40,982 bases of DNA from a gamma proteobacterium HTCC5015 (GTDB lineage: Bacteria > Pseudomonadota > Gammaproteobacteria > HTCC5015): the NCBI GenBank assembly GCA_000155715.1, contig DS990613.1, forward strand, positions 1-40,982. The letters are read 5' to 3'. The position numbers and the translations under genes were made by a program. The notes beneath the pieces were generated by a model. The model did not search any database and was not told the origin of the DNA. It was given only the letters and a program-made list of their open reading frames with translations. Below, piece after piece: positions 16,099 to 25,435 of the stretch (position 1 is the first letter of the stretch; every line of letters begins with the position of its first letter).

Positions 16099-17901
16099 AT
16101 GAGCTGCCAGCACTACTCGATTTGCCCCGCCGATCCCGCGGGCCACTATTTTGATGTTCGTTTAAGCATTCCCCGTCCCGATGCGGCGGGGCAGTTGCTG
16201 CGTTTGCCCGTGTGGATACCGGGCAGCTATATGGTTCGCGATTTCTCTCGCAACATCGTCGAGTTGCGGGCCCTGGCGGCTGGGCAGCCCGTGGCGGTTG
16301 AGAGGCACAGCAAGAGCGAGTGGCTGTGCGCGCCGTGTGAGGGCGAGCTAGTGGTCGAGTATCGCGTCTACGCTTGGGATTTGTCCGTGCGCTCGGCGCA
16401 TCTCGATACGACCCACGGTTTTTTTAACGGCACCTCTGTGTTTTTGGAAGTGGTCGGCCAATCCGAGTCGGCCTGCGAGGTGTTTTTGGAAAAGCCGTCT
16501 CATCCAGAGTGTCAGAGTTGGCGTGTGGCCACGGCGCTGCCCGAGGCGGGTGCTGAGCGCTATGGTTTTGGCGGCTATCGCGCTAGCAACTACGATGAAT
16601 TGATCGATCATCCCGTTGAAATGGGGGATTTCGATCTGGCGACTTTCGAGGCCTGCGGCGTCTCTCACGATATTGTTTTAAGTGGTCGCCACAGCGCGGA
16701 TATGGATCGCTTGTGCCGCGACCTCAAGACCATCTGCGAACATCATATTCGATTTTTTGGCGAGCCCGCTCCGGTGGATCGCTATGTCTTTTTGACTATG
16801 GTGACGGGCGATGGCTACGGGGGGCTTGAGCATCGCGCATCGACTGCCCTGATGACTTCGCGGCGATCTCTGCCGCGTGTTGGCGTCGACTCGGTGGATA
16901 AGCACTATCGCAACTTTCTGGGCCTGTGCAGCCACGAGTACTTTCATACCTGGAACGTAAAGCGCATTAAGCCCGCTGTATTTTCGCCCTTTGATTTGAG
17001 CGGCGAGCAGCACACGCGTTTACTGTGGGCATTTGAGGGAATTACGTCCTACTACGACGATTTGGCGTTGGTGCGCACGGGATTGATTTCGCAGCGAGAC
17101 TACCTTGAGCAGCTCGCTCAGACCTTGTCTCGAGTGTGGCGCGGTCGTGGTCGCTTTCGCCAGACGGTGACGGAGTCCAGCTTTGACGCCTGGACGCGTT
17201 TTTACAAGCAGGATGAAAATGCGCCCAATGCCATTGTGAGCTACTACGCCAAGGGCGCGGTGATTGCGCTGTGTTTGGATGCTCTGCTGCAGCAAAGCGG
17301 CAGCAGTCTCGATCAGCTCATGGCCTTGCTGTGGGAGCGCCACGCCGAGGTTGGGGTGGGTGAGCGAGAGATCGAAGACTATGTGGCCGAGTTGGCAGGG
17401 GAGCCTGCGCGCCACACGCTGTGCACGTGGCTGTACAGTACGGAAGATCCCGATGTCGCCGCCGCACTTGAGCAGTTCGGTGTGTCGCTCAATTGGCGAG
17501 CGCCCGAGGGGCAGGACGACTGGGGATCGGTGTCGACGGACAATGATGCCGCGCCCTCTGGGGCGTCGCCACAGACTATCGGTGTGCGCTGCGTTGCCGC
17601 GCCCGAATGGGGTGGTCTGGCAAAACTGACGGTGGTTTACGAGGGAGAGCCCGCCCATCGAGCGGGCTTGTCTGCTGGCGATGTGCTGGTGGCAATGGAT
17701 GGTTTGAAAGTAACGGCGGCGGATTGGGAATCTCGCGTTGCTCAGGCTTTGCGCGGGCAGCCCATTCGTGTTCACGCCTTTCGCCGCGATGAGCTGATGG
17801 CGTTCGATGTGGTGCCCGAGCCCGCCGCTCGCACCGCGGCAGAGCTGCGGATGGCGTCGGGTTCGGAGCGCTTGCGACAATCCTGGCTGCGCGGGCAGTA
17901 G
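16099..17901 (+). CDS. M61 family glycyl aminopeptidase-like metallopeptidase with PDZ domain
   Basis: A 600-residue zinc peptidase. The N-terminal beta domain (to about 190) is followed by a gluzincin core: GGLEH (241-245), zinc motif HEYFH (279-283) and the third-ligand region WAFEGITSYYDDL with Glu313. A C-terminal PDZ domain spans about 490-580 (GLAKLTVVYEGEPAHRAGL). No clear signal peptide, so it is likely cytoplasmic. A GATGAGG element precedes ATG 16099. birA starts 1 bp after its stop. The family is M61; the cellular substrate is not known. Confidence 0.93.
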   Translation: MSCQHYSICPADPAGHYFDVRLSIPRPDAAGQLLRLPVWIPGSYMVRDFSRNIVELRALAAGQPVAVERHSKSEWLCAPCEGELVVEYRVYAWDLSVRSAHLDTTHGFFNGTSVFLEVVGQSESACEVFLEKPSHPECQSWRVATALPEAGAERYGFGGYRASNYDELIDHPVEMGDFDLATFEACGVSHDIVLSGRHSADMDRLCRDLKTICEHHIRFFGEPAPVDRYVFLTMVTGDGYGGLEHRASTALMTSRRSLPRVGVDSVDKHYRNFLGLCSHEYFHTWNVKRIKPAVFSPFDLSGEQHTRLLWAFEGITSYYDDLALVRTGLISQRDYLEQLAQTLSRVWRGRGRFRQTVTESSFDAWTRFYKQDENAPNAIVSYYAKGAVIALCLDALLQQSGSSLDQLMALLWERHAEVGVGEREIEDYVAELAGEPARHTLCTWLYSTEDPDVAAALEQFGVSLNWRAPEGQDDWGSVSTDNDAAPSGASPQTIGVRCVAAPEWGGLAKLTVVYEGEPAHRAGLSAGDVLVAMDGLKVTAADWESRVAQALRGQPIRVHAFRRDELMAFDVVPEPAARTAAELRMASGSERLRQSWLRGQ

Positions 17902-17902
17902 C

Positions 17903-18856
17903 GTGGCGGTGGATTTGAGCTCGGTGCTGCACGAGTTGGCCGCGGGCGAGTGGGTCTCGGGGGAGCGTCTCGGTGCGCGCTGGGGTGTCAGTCGCGCCGC
18001 TGTATCCAAGCACATGAAGCGCTGGCGGCCTCATTTAGAGGCGCTGGGTTTGACACTGTGTTCTGAGCGGGGTCGCGGCTATCGCCTGTCGAAGCCTATC
18101 GATCTGCTGGATGAGGGGCTCTTATCCGCGGCGCCTGTTCCGGTGTTTGCCCGCGTCTGTTTAGACTCGACCCAGCTCGAAGCACGTCGTTTGATGCTGG
18201 ATCGGGAGTTGCCTTTTGCCGTGGTGTCAGAGCATCAATCGAGTGGTCGAGGTCGCCGCGGGCGGGTTTGGCAGAGTGGCTTTGCCGAGGGGGTGTGGTG
18301 GACGATGGCGGTGGAGTTGCCTTGCGCCCCCGTTCAGCTGGGGGGATTGAGTTTGGCGATCGGAGCCGCCCTAGGCGATTGCCTAGAGCGAGAGTGTGGC
18401 GTGGCCGTGGCGCTTAAATGGCCCAATGATCTATTGCTGGATGGGGGCAAGCTCGGCGGTGTGTTGCTGGAAGTGAGCGGCGAGGCCGAGGGGCCGAGTC
18501 ACGCGTTGCTGGGTGTGGGCTTGAATACGGGCCGCGTGCCGCCTGCTGTCGATGGGCAGCAGGCAGCGAGCTTGGCCTTGGGGCAAGGGCGCCGTTCGCA
18601 GTTGTTGGTGTCCCTGTTGTCGGCGTGTTGGACGGTATTGCAGCGCTATCCCGAGAGCGGTTTTTCGCCTTGGCGGGAGAAGTGGCAGGCGCGGCACGCT
18701 TGGCAGGGCAGGCAGGTGTCGGTGACGGGCGCGGCCTTGAGTGAGGCGTGTTCAGGGGAGTGCTTGGGCGTCGATGAGCAGGGAGCGTTGTTGTTGGATG
18801 TTGGACGGGAGCGCCGCCGTGTGGTCTCTGGTGAGGTGTCTTTGCGATGTCGGTAA
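17903..18856 (+). CDS. birA: Bifunctional biotin-protein ligase / biotin operon repressor BirA
   Basis: Activates biotin as biotinyl-AMP and attaches it to carboxyl carrier protein; the N-terminal domain also represses biotin genes. I start at GTG 17903, directly after the M61 stop, giving 317 residues (the longer reading overlaps that gene by about 95 bp). A winged helix-turn-helix lies at about 18-41 (GERLGARWGVSRAAVSKHMK). The ligase core has GRGRRGR (115-121), the biotinyl-AMP loop, then KWPNDL (172-177) and GGKLGGVL (181-188). The end overlaps coaX by 10 bp. Confidence 0.95.
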   Translation: MAVDLSSVLHELAAGEWVSGERLGARWGVSRAAVSKHMKRWRPHLEALGLTLCSERGRGYRLSKPIDLLDEGLLSAAPVPVFARVCLDSTQLEARRLMLDRELPFAVVSEHQSSGRGRRGRVWQSGFAEGVWWTMAVELPCAPVQLGGLSLAIGAALGDCLERECGVAVALKWPNDLLLDGGKLGGVLLEVSGEAEGPSHALLGVGLNTGRVPPAVDGQQAASLALGQGRRSQLLVSLLSACWTVLQRYPESGFSPWREKWQARHAWQGRQVSVTGAALSEACSGECLGVDEQGALLLDVGRERRRVVSGEVSLRCR

Positions 18857-19590
18857 AATTGCTACTCGATTTGGGTAATACGCGCTTGAAAGCGTGGCGG
18901 GTGCGACTGGTGGATGGTGAGCCGCCCGCCTGGTTAGATCGCGTGGTTCTAGACGCTGCGCTAACGGACTTTAACGCCGACGCGCTGCCCTTGGAGGGCG
19001 TGGAGGAGATGGTGTTGTCGGCGGTCGGTCGACGCGATTGGCGCCATCAGTTGGCGCTGGTGGCGGAGCGCAGAGGGATTGAACTGCGCGAGCTCTCGGT
19101 TCAGCGCCAAGGTATCGAGCATTGCTACGAGCGCGTCGAATCACTCGGTGTCGATCGCTGGCTAGGCTTGTTGGCGGCGCGTCGACATGTGCAGGGAGCG
19201 TCGTTGGTCGTCGATGCGGGGACGGCGGTGACGCTAGATGTACTGGATGCAGAGGGGCGCCACGGCGGCGGTATGATCGTGCCGGGCGTGCGTACGATGC
19301 GGCGCAGTTTGCACGAGGGCACTGCGGACTTGCCGGTTGTCGACGGCTGGAGCGTGGCTCTAGGCAGCGCGACGGAAGCTGCGATTGCCGCGGGCACTTT
19401 GCGTGCGGTTGTCGCTTTGGTGGAGTCTGTCTATCGCGAGCAGCTGGACATGCGAGGCGTGTTGACCTTGGTGCTGAGCGGTGGCGATGGCGAAGCCGTG
19501 TACAATGCTTTGACGGTGCCGGCGCGCCTAGAAGTCGACTGGGTGGCCGAAGGTATGTTGCAAGCCCTGTCTCTGTCGGAGAGTGAATGA
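18847..19590 (+). CDS. coaX: Type III pantothenate kinase CoaX
   Basis: Phosphorylates pantothenate, the first committed step of CoA synthesis, with no CoA feedback inhibition in this type. Of 247 residues, the ASKHA phosphate motif is DLGNTRLK (8-15), with GVDRW (101-105), DAGTAVTLD (123-131) and GGMIVPG (141-147). It overlaps birA and is overlapped (ATGA) by the SPOR gene. The birA-coaX-SPOR-tRNA-tuf order is typical of pseudomonads and relatives. Together with coaD at 6953 the window holds two CoA enzymes. Confidence 0.96.
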   Translation: MSVKLLLDLGNTRLKAWRVRLVDGEPPAWLDRVVLDAALTDFNADALPLEGVEEMVLSAVGRRDWRHQLALVAERRGIELRELSVQRQGIEHCYERVESLGVDRWLGLLAARRHVQGASLVVDAGTAVTLDVLDAEGRHGGGMIVPGVRTMRRSLHEGTADLPVVDGWSVALGSATEAAIAAGTLRAVVALVESVYREQLDMRGVLTLVLSGGDGEAVYNALTVPARLEVDWVAEGMLQALSLSESE

Positions 19591-20444
19591 AATATCTGCT
19601 GCTGATTGTGCTGTTGTTGAACCTTTGCATGGCTTTGGTGCTGTATTCCGAGGAGCAGCGCCGTCAGGCGGCAGAGGCTGCCGTGCCCAGCTTGCCTGGA
19701 GGGCGTTTGGTTTTGTTGTCGGAGGTGGATCTGCCGGCTCGAGAAGCGGCGGCAGCTGAAGCCCCTAGTGACATTCCGCCTTCCCAAGAGGAGGGTGTCG
19801 TGGAAGAGTCGCCCGATTCAGGCGCGGCAGAAGAGCGCGCGCCCGACGAGAGTTTGCAGGCCGCGCTAGCAGAGGAGTTGGCAAGAGATGAGCCCGCCGA
19901 ACCCACGCTGGCATCAGACCTGGAGCCTGAGGCCAGTTCCGATCCTGATCCCGACCCTGAGCCTGCACCAGCCCCCGTTATCGAATGCGCCACGCTGGGG
20001 CCATTCGTCGATGAAGAGGGCGCTCGCCGAGCGGTTCGTATGCTGACGGCGGCAGGAGCCAAGGTCAGCTGGCGCTCGGTCGTCGAGCAATTGCCCAGCG
20101 GCTATCGCGTTTTTCTAGAGCCCTACGAAAGCACCGAGAGAGCCTATCAAGTAGCGGCAGACCTGCGTGAGCAGGGGGTTAAAGACAATTTCGTGATCAC
20201 CAACCCCAAGGATAAGGTCAATGGGATTTCTCTCGGCTTGTTCACGCAAAAGCGCGGTGCACTCAAGCGTTTAGCGCGCCTTCGCAACCTGGGCTATCAG
20301 GCCAGTATTGAGATGCGCTATCGCGATGGCAACATACAGTGGGTGGACTACCGCACGCCCCTCGGGACGTTGGATGAGCCTTTGTTGCGAGAGCTGACAG
20401 AGGGCTATGAGGATGTGCAGTTGATTGAGCGGTACTGTGAATAA
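19587..20444 (+). CDS. SPOR domain-containing envelope protein
   Basis: A 285-residue protein with an N-terminal membrane anchor or uncleaved signal (about 1-20, KYLLLIVLLLNLCMALVL). An acidic, proline-rich linker spans about 50-130 (repeated DPDPEP-type residues), then comes a C-terminal SPOR-like region (about 135-205, ECATLGPFVDEEGARRAV). SPOR domains bind glycan strands lacking stem peptides at the septum. A second part (GISLGLFTQKRGALKRLARL) looks like a half-repeat of the same fold. It overlaps coaX by ATGA. It is usually annotated only as a SPOR protein; the role in division is inferred. Confidence 0.82.
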   Translation: MKYLLLIVLLLNLCMALVLYSEEQRRQAAEAAVPSLPGGRLVLLSEVDLPAREAAAAEAPSDIPPSQEEGVVEESPDSGAAEERAPDESLQAALAEELARDEPAEPTLASDLEPEASSDPDPDPEPAPAPVIECATLGPFVDEEGARRAVRMLTAAGAKVSWRSVVEQLPSGYRVFLEPYESTERAYQVAADLREQGVKDNFVITNPKDKVNGISLGLFTQKRGALKRLARLRNLGYQASIEMRYRDGNIQWVDYRTPLGTLDEPLLRELTEGYEDVQLIERYCE

Positions 20445-20478
20445 TTTGGGTGCGTCACAGATTAGTGGGCGAAGGCTA

Positions 20479-20507
20479 TTGACCGCTTGACCAAGTTTGC
20501 CTAGAAT
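20479..20507 (+). promoter_or_regulatory. Sigma-70 promoter for tRNA-Thr(TGT)
   Basis: -35 TTGACC (20479-20484), 17-nt spacer, -10 TAGAAT (20502-20507). The bases after it, CGCCGCTCGC, are a GC-rich discriminator of the kind seen at stringently controlled stable-RNA promoters. The tRNA begins at 20541. Confidence 0.85.
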
Positions 20508-20540
20508 CGCCGCTCGCTGTTGGGCGTAGCCCTCAGTTTT

Positions 20541-20616
<76 letters not shown>

Positions 20617-20628
20617 TATTCGATGAAG

Positions 20629-20654
20629 GCCCTCCTGAAAAGGAGGGCTTTTTT
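20629..20654 (+). terminator. Rho-independent terminator between tRNA-Thr and tRNA-Tyr
   Basis: Stem GCCCTCCT (20629-20636), loop GAAA, stem AGGAGGGC (20641-20648), then six T. A perfect 8-bp stem placed inside the tRNA cluster, which cuts tRNA-Thr(TGT) off from the downstream tRNA-tuf unit. Confidence 0.92.
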
Positions 20655-20719
20655 GTCGCTAGCGCTGTGTTGGCAGAGTGCATGCCTGCAGCTGGCGGCC
20701 AAAATGCGCCGAGAGGTTG

Positions 20720-20748
20720 TTGACGCCTCGGCGCCCTTGGGGCACAAT
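20720..20748 (+). promoter_or_regulatory. Sigma-70 promoter for the tRNA-Tyr/Gly/Thr-tuf unit
   Basis: -35 TTGACG (20720-20725), 17-nt spacer, -10 CACAAT (20743-20748), followed by a GC-rich discriminator. tRNA-Tyr starts at 20768. It re-initiates transcription after the terminator at 20629-20654. Confidence 0.8.
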
Positions 20749-20767
20749 TCGCGCCCTTGGTTCCCGT

Positions 20768-20852
<85 letters not shown>

Positions 20853-20893
20853 CTATTTTGCCTTACTGAGTTTGTCGGCTGGGCAATGGGTAG

Positions 20894-20967
<74 letters not shown>

Positions 20968-21015
20968 AGCTATTTGATTTTGCGTTGGCCTCGGCGGGCG
21001 TGAAAGCAAGGTTGG

Positions 21016-21091
<76 letters not shown>

Positions 21092-21150
21092 TTTTTTGAG
21101 TGCCACGTTGTGGCGTTGTTGCAACTTTAGAAAACGTGAAGGTTTAGACG

Positions 21151-22341
21151 ATGTCTAAGGAAAAATTTGAACGTAACAAACCCCACGTCAACGTAGGCAC
21201 GATCGGTCACGTTGACCACGGTAAAACGACTCTGACTGCGGCGATGACCAAGGTTTTGAGTGAGACTTTTGGCGGTGACGCTCGCGCGTTTGACCAGATT
21301 GATAACGCGCCTGAAGAAAAGGCTCGCGGTATCACGATTTCAACGGCGCACGTTGAGTACGAAAGCGAAACGCGTCACTACGCGCACGTTGACTGCCCCG
21401 GGCACGCCGACTACGTGAAGAACATGATTACGGGTGCGGCCCAGATGGACGGCGCGATTCTCGTTGTTAACGCCGCTGACGGCCCCATGCCTCAGACTCG
21501 CGAGCACATCTTGCTGTCTCGTCAGGTAGGTGTTCCCTTTATTGTGGTCTACCTGAACAAGGCCGACATGGTCGACGACGAAGAGCTGCTTGAGCTGGTT
21601 GAGATGGAAGTTCGCGACTTGCTGTCGAGCTACGACTTCCCCGGCGACGACACGCCTGTTATCACCGGTTCTGCGCTGAAAGCGCTGGAAGGCGACACGT
21701 CTGACATTGGCGCGCCTTCTATTGTGAAGTTGGCCGAGGCGATGGATGAGTATATTCCTACACCCGAGCGCCCTGTTGATCAGCCCTTCCTGCTGCCTAT
21801 TGAAGACGTATTCTCGATCTCTGGTCGCGGTACGGTTGTAACCGGTCGTGTTGAGCGCGGTCGCATCAACGTTGGTGACGACATTGAGATCGTGGGTATT
21901 CGCGATACGCAGAAGACCACGTGTACCGGTGTTGAGATGTTCCGCAAGTTGCTGGACTCTGGCGAAGCGGGCGACAACGTGGGTGTGCTTCTGCGTGGCA
22001 CGAAGCGCGACGACGTTGAGCGCGGCCAAGTGTTGTGCGTACCGGGTTCTGTTAACCCTCACACGAAGTTCGAGTGTGAAGTGTATGTACTGTCCAAAGA
22101 CGAAGGTGGCCGTCACACGCCATTCTTCAACGGCTACCGTCCCCAGTTCTACTTCCGTACGACGGACGTAACGGGTGCTTGCACATTGCCCGAAGGCACA
22201 GAAATGGTTATGCCTGGCGACAATGTGAAGATGGACGTTGAGCTGATTGCCCCGATTGCGATGGAAGACGGTCTTCGCTTCGCGATCCGTGAGGGTGGCC
22301 GCACAGTAGGTGCGGGTGTTGTTTCTAAAATCACCGAGTAA
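21151..22341 (+). CDS. tuf: Elongation factor Tu
   Basis: GTPase that brings aminoacyl-tRNA to the ribosome. The 396 residues carry G1 GHVDHGKT (19-26), the [12 protein letters not shown] switch II block, NKAD and the C-terminal beta barrels. By position (after the four tRNAs, before tRNA-Trp and secE) this is the tufB-type copy. A second tuf is usually found after fusA, which would be outside the window. Codon use is strongly biased, with consistent CGC/CGT arginine and AAC, as expected for a very highly expressed gene. A terminator follows at 22365. Confidence 0.99.
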   Translation: MSKEKFERNKPHVNVGTIGHVDHGKTTLTAAMTKVLSETFGGDARAFDQIDNAPEEKARGITISTAHVEYESETRHYAHVDCPGHADYVKNMITGAAQMDGAILVVNAADGPMPQTREHILLSRQVGVPFIVVYLNKADMVDDEELLELVEMEVRDLLSSYDFPGDDTPVITGSALKALEGDTSDIGAPSIVKLAEAMDEYIPTPERPVDQPFLLPIEDVFSISGRGTVVTGRVERGRINVGDDIEIVGIRDTQKTTCTGVEMFRKLLDSGEAGDNVGVLLRGTKRDDVERGQVLCVPGSVNPHTKFECEVYVLSKDEGGRHTPFFNGYRPQFYFRTTDVTGACTLPEGTEMVMPGDNVKMDVELIAPIAMEDGLRFAIREGGRTVGAGVVSKITE

Positions 22342-22364
22342 TTGGCGATTTTGAAAAACTCAAG

Positions 22365-22396
22365 CGGGAGTGGCAAAATGCGCCGCTCCCGTTTTT
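22365..22396 (+). terminator. Rho-independent terminator after tuf
   Basis: CGGGAG (22365-22370) pairs with CTCCCG (22386-22391); the 15-nt interior can extend partly through GGC/GCC. Five T follow. It stands between tuf and tRNA-Trp. Confidence 0.8.
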
Positions 22397-22409
22397 GTGT
22401 TGTTGTCGT

Positions 22410-22485
22410 AGGCCAGTGGCTCAATTGGTAGAGCATCGGTCTCCAAAACCGAGGGTTGGGGGTTCGAGTCCCTCCTGGCCTGCCA
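22410..22485 (+). tRNA. tRNA-Trp (anticodon CCA)
   Basis: A 76-nt tRNA. Acceptor AGGCCAG pairs with CTGGCCT, CCA encoded. Loop CTCCAAA gives anticodon CCA. It is directly before secE, as in Pseudomonas. Confidence 0.97.
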
Positions 22486-22501
22486 TTATTTTTGTAAGGC
22501 A

Positions 22502-22876
22502 ATGCGTATGACGGCAAAAGCCGAAAACAAAACATCTACGATTGACTACATCGTTCTGTTTCTGGCGCTGGTGGCGCTGGGCGCGGGCGTTTTTGGGTAT
22601 CATCGATTCTCCGAAGAGTCGAACCTGATGGCGGCTGGTGCTGTTGTTGGTGCCATTGTTGTGGCTCTAGGTCTCGCCTATATGACTGCGGTCGGCAAGG
22701 TGGCTTGGGGTTATTTGCGCGCCTCCCGCGCCGAACTCAAAAAAGTCGTTTGGCCGACTCGACAGGAAGCGTTTCAGACGCTGCTGTTGGTTGCAGTGTT
22801 TACAGGCGTGTTGTCTTTGTATCTCCTGCTGTGCGATTTGCTCGCCGGTTGGGGCGTGGAAACCTTGCTGGGTTAG
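22502..22876 (+). CDS. secE: Preprotein translocase subunit SecE
   Basis: Clamp subunit of the SecYEG channel in the inner membrane. The 124 residues form the three-segment SecE of gammaproteobacteria: hydrophobic segments near 17-35, 43-62 and 95-118. The conserved amphipathic helix before the last one reads SRAELKKVVWPTRQEAFQT. Two in-frame ATG codons (22502 and 22508) both sit near an AAGG element, so the true start may be two residues later. It follows tRNA-Trp by 16 bp and precedes nusG by 9 bp. Confidence 0.95.
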   Translation: MRMTAKAENKTSTIDYIVLFLALVALGAGVFGYHRFSEESNLMAAGAVVGAIVVALGLAYMTAVGKVAWGYLRASRAELKKVVWPTRQEAFQTLLLVAVFTGVLSLYLLLCDLLAGWGVETLLG

Positions 22877-22885
22877 GAGATAAAC

Positions 22886-23413
22886 ATGCGTTGGTATGTC
22901 GTTCAGGCCTATTCCGGTTTTGAAGCAAAAGTAAAAGCGCTGTTGGAAGAGCGTATTGAGCGTTTGGGTTTGTCGGAGTGTTTTGGTGACATTCTGGTGC
23001 CCTCGGAGGAAGTGGTGGAAAACCGCGACGGTAAAAAGCGCCGCTCCGAGCGCAAGTTCTTCCCAGGTTACGTGTTGGTTCAAATGGAAATGGACGATGA
23101 AACGTGGCACTTGGTGAAAGATACGCCCAAGGTGCTGGGTTTTATTGGTGGTAACAAAGAGCGCCCTGCGCCGATTAGTGAGCGCGAAGCGCAACAAATT
23201 ATTGATCGCGTGCAAGAGAGCGTCGATAAGCCTAGGCCGAAAGTGTTGTTTGAGGCAGGCGAGTCTGTACGCGTCATCGACGGGCCGTTTAACGATTTCA
23301 ACGGTGTCGTTGAGGAAGTCGACTTTGAGAAGAGTCGCTTGAAGGTGTCTGTGCTGATCTTTGGTCGCTCGACGCCGGTCGATCTGGAATTTAGTCAGGT
23401 CGAGAAAGGTTAA
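22886..23413 (+). CDS. nusG: Transcription termination/antitermination factor NusG
   Basis: Binds RNA polymerase, suppresses pausing, and links it to Rho or to the ribosome. Of 175 residues, the NGN domain starts [20 protein letters not shown]. The KOW domain (about 120-175) carries [26 protein letters not shown] provides the ribosome site. The secE-nusG-rplK order is universal in this group. Confidence 0.98.
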   Translation: MRWYVVQAYSGFEAKVKALLEERIERLGLSECFGDILVPSEEVVENRDGKKRRSERKFFPGYVLVQMEMDDETWHLVKDTPKVLGFIGGNKERPAPISEREAQQIIDRVQESVDKPRPKVLFEAGESVRVIDGPFNDFNGVVEEVDFEKSRLKVSVLIFGRSTPVDLEFSQVEKG

Positions 23414-23514
23414 AAATTTTAGGTGGCGCCGCATTAGTGGTGCCGTTGTTGTCTGACCGGGGAGCGGAAGCGCCGAGTGCGTGAAAGCGTTTGCACCCGC
23501 AATTGGAGACGAAA
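23414..23514 (+). promoter_or_regulatory. rplK leader, probable site for L1 autoregulation
   Basis: A 101-bp gap between nusG and rplK containing GC-rich foldable sequence (GACCGGGGAGCGGAAGCGCC). In E. coli, protein L1 represses its own operon by binding the L11 leader. This position and a 23S-like GGGAGC..GAAGC look suggest the same, but the fold was not computed. Confidence 0.35.
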
Positions 23515-23943
23515 GTGGCTAAGAAAATCGAAGCCTATATCAAACTACAGGTGCCCGCTGGCGGCGCCAATCCAAGTCCACCCGTTGGTCCCGCGCTGGG
23601 TCAGCACGGTGTGAACATCATGGAGTTCTGTAAGGCGTTTAACGCTCAGACTCAGGAGCTGGAAAACGGCTTGCCTGTGCCTGTGGTGATTACGGTTTAC
23701 AACGATCGCAGTTTCACCTTCATTATGAAAACGCCGCCCGCGGCGATTCTTTTGAAGAAGGCCGCTGGCATTAAGAGTGGCTCTGGTGAACCCAACACGA
23801 AAAAAGTGGGCAAGGTGACTCGCGCTCAATTGGAAGAAATTGCCAAGACGAAAGAGCCCGATCTAACGGCTGCCGATATGGATGCAGCGGTTAATACAAT
23901 TGCCGGTACAGCCCGCAGCATGGGCTTGGATGTGGAGGGTTAA
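23515..23943 (+). CDS. rplK: Large ribosomal subunit protein uL11
   Basis: Forms the base of the GTPase-associated centre with 23S rRNA. I start at GTG 23515 (preceded by TTGGAGAC), which gives 142 residues ([20 protein letters not shown]), the standard length. The upstream TTG reading adds eight residues absent from the family. The conserved [19 protein letters not shown] block is present. It precedes rplA by 2 bp. Confidence 0.98.
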   Translation: MAKKIEAYIKLQVPAGGANPSPPVGPALGQHGVNIMEFCKAFNAQTQELENGLPVPVVITVYNDRSFTFIMKTPPAAILLKKAAGIKSGSGEPNTKKVGKVTRAQLEEIAKTKEPDLTAADMDAAVNTIAGTARSMGLDVEG

Positions 23944-23945
23944 TC

Positions 23946-24635
23946 ATGGCCAAGTTAAGCAAGCGCGCAAAAATGATTGCGGAAAAAATTGAGCTGGGCA
24001 AAGTCTATGCCCCCTCTGAGGCTTTTGAGTTGTTGGCGGAAGTGTCCAAAACAAAGTTCAAAGAGTCGATTGATGTGGCAGTGAATCTCGGCGTTGATCC
24101 TCGCAAATCGGATCAAGTCGTTCGCGGCTCTACTGTATTGCCCAATGGCACCGGTCAAGACGTTCGCGTAGCGGTTTTTGCCCAAGGTGAAAACGCCGAT
24201 AAAGCAAAAGAAGCTGGCGCTGACATTGTTGGCTTTGATGATCTCGCGGATGAGATCAAAGGCGGCATGATGGACTTTGATGTTGTCATTGCTACGCCCG
24301 ACGCTATGCGCGTTGTCGGTCAGTTGGGCCAAGTGCTCGGTCCTCGCGGCCTGATGCCCAACCCCAAAGTCGGCACCGTGACAGCCGATGTCGAAACCGC
24401 AGTAAAAAATGCCAAAGCGGGTCAAGTGCGCTATCGCACAGACAAAGCGGGCATTATTCACTGCACGGTGGGCAAGGCGGATTTTGAATCGAAAGCCTTG
24501 ATTGAAAACGTTTCGGCGCTGCTGGCTGACCTAAATAAGGCCAAGCCCGCTGCTGCCAAGGGCGTCTACTTGAAGCGCGTTACTGTGTCTTCAACGATGG
24601 GTCCCGGTCTGCAAATCGACGTTAGCGGTTTGTAG
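23946..24635 (+). CDS. rplA: Large ribosomal subunit protein uL1
   Basis: L1 stalk protein that helps release deacylated tRNA and also represses translation of its own operon. The 229 residues match the family, with the [15 protein letters not shown] and [14 protein letters not shown] blocks. Its GGAGGG ribosome site lies inside the end of rplK, so the two are coupled. After it comes the L10 leader. Confidence 0.98.
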   Translation: MAKLSKRAKMIAEKIELGKVYAPSEAFELLAEVSKTKFKESIDVAVNLGVDPRKSDQVVRGSTVLPNGTGQDVRVAVFAQGENADKAKEAGADIVGFDDLADEIKGGMMDFDVVIATPDAMRVVGQLGQVLGPRGLMPNPKVGTVTADVETAVKNAKAGQVRYRTDKAGIIHCTVGKADFESKALIENVSALLADLNKAKPAAAKGVYLKRVTVSSTMGPGLQIDVSGL

Positions 24636-24639
24636 TGAG

Positions 24640-24871
24640 TTAAGGGGCGCCTCCCTCGGGAGGGGCTCTTTAGGCGGTTCGCGCTCTAGGGCGCGGGCTG
24701 TCTAAGACCGCAGGTGTGTGAGCTTAATTGCCTTTGAGCAACCTGCGTAGACGGCGCCGCCTAGCGAGTGTTCGCACTCAAAAGGTAAGCCGTAAGGGGC
24801 GAGTTCGAGGTTTGAACTCGCTGTTGCAAGTAGCCGAGTGAACAAAGTTCACTCATTGTCGGAGAAACCGT
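24640..24871 (+). promoter_or_regulatory. rplJ leader (L10 leader-type autoregulatory RNA)
   Basis: A 236-bp non-coding gap between rplA and rplJ rich in complementary segments, including GCCTCC-CTCG-GGAGGG near 24650 and GAGTGAAC-AAA-GTTCACTC (about 24836-24854) just before the rplJ ribosome site. In E. coli the L10-L7/L12 complex binds such a leader and represses rplJL translation. Assigned by position and foldability, not by a model search. Confidence 0.6.
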
Positions 24872-25399
24872 ATGGCTTTGACTATCGAGCAAAAAAAGCA
24901 AGTTGTTGCTGAGGTGTCCGAAGTCGCTGCCAATGCGCTCTCTGCTGTCGCCGCGGAGTATCACGGTCTCGGTGTGGAGGAGCTAACCGCTCTTCGCAAA
25001 GTGGCTCGTGAGAAAGGCGTTTATCTGCGTGTGGTGAAAAACACACTGGCTAAGCGCGCTGTGGCTGACACAGAGTTTGAATGCATGACCGACGGCTTCG
25101 TTGGCCCGCTGATGTTGGCGTTCTCGCAAGAGGGCCCAGGTGACGCGGCGCGTTTGGTGAAAGATTTCGCCAAAGAAAACGAGGCTTTGCAAACGAAGAT
25201 GGTAGCAATCAGTGGCGAAGTATATGGCGCTGATGCTCTGGATCGCGTGGCGAGCTTGCCAACGCGCGACGAGGCTCTGTCTAAATTGCTCGGAACCATG
25301 CAGGCACCGGTTCAGAAATTGTTGGGTACATTCAATGCTGTTCCCACCAAGCTGGTGCGCACTGTGGCTGCGATCAAAGACGCCAAAGAGGCTGCTTAA
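24872..25399 (+). CDS. rplJ: Large ribosomal subunit protein uL10
   Basis: Anchors the L7/L12 dimers to the ribosome. The 175 residues begin MALTIEQKKQVVAEVSE. The RNA-binding N-terminal domain includes GVYLRVVKNTLAKRAV, and a C-terminal helix that binds L12 follows. A GGAGAA ribosome site precedes ATG 24872. It is expected to be controlled through the leader just upstream. Confidence 0.98.
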   Translation: MALTIEQKKQVVAEVSEVAANALSAVAAEYHGLGVEELTALRKVAREKGVYLRVVKNTLAKRAVADTEFECMTDGFVGPLMLAFSQEGPGDAARLVKDFAKENEALQTKMVAISGEVYGADALDRVASLPTRDEALSKLLGTMQAPVQKLLGTFNAVPTKLVRTVAAIKDAKEAA

Positions 25400-25435
25400 T
25401 TTTATTGTTAACCTTTTGAGTATTGGAGAAATACC

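Noticed and set aside
17020-18015. 331-codon minus-strand frame across the M61 gene and birA
   Set aside because: Antisense to two clearly recognisable genes; no family motif and no ribosome site.
24640-24871. Coding sequence between rplA and rplJ
   Set aside because: No frame with a family signature. The segment is full of complementary stretches and sits where the L10 leader is expected.
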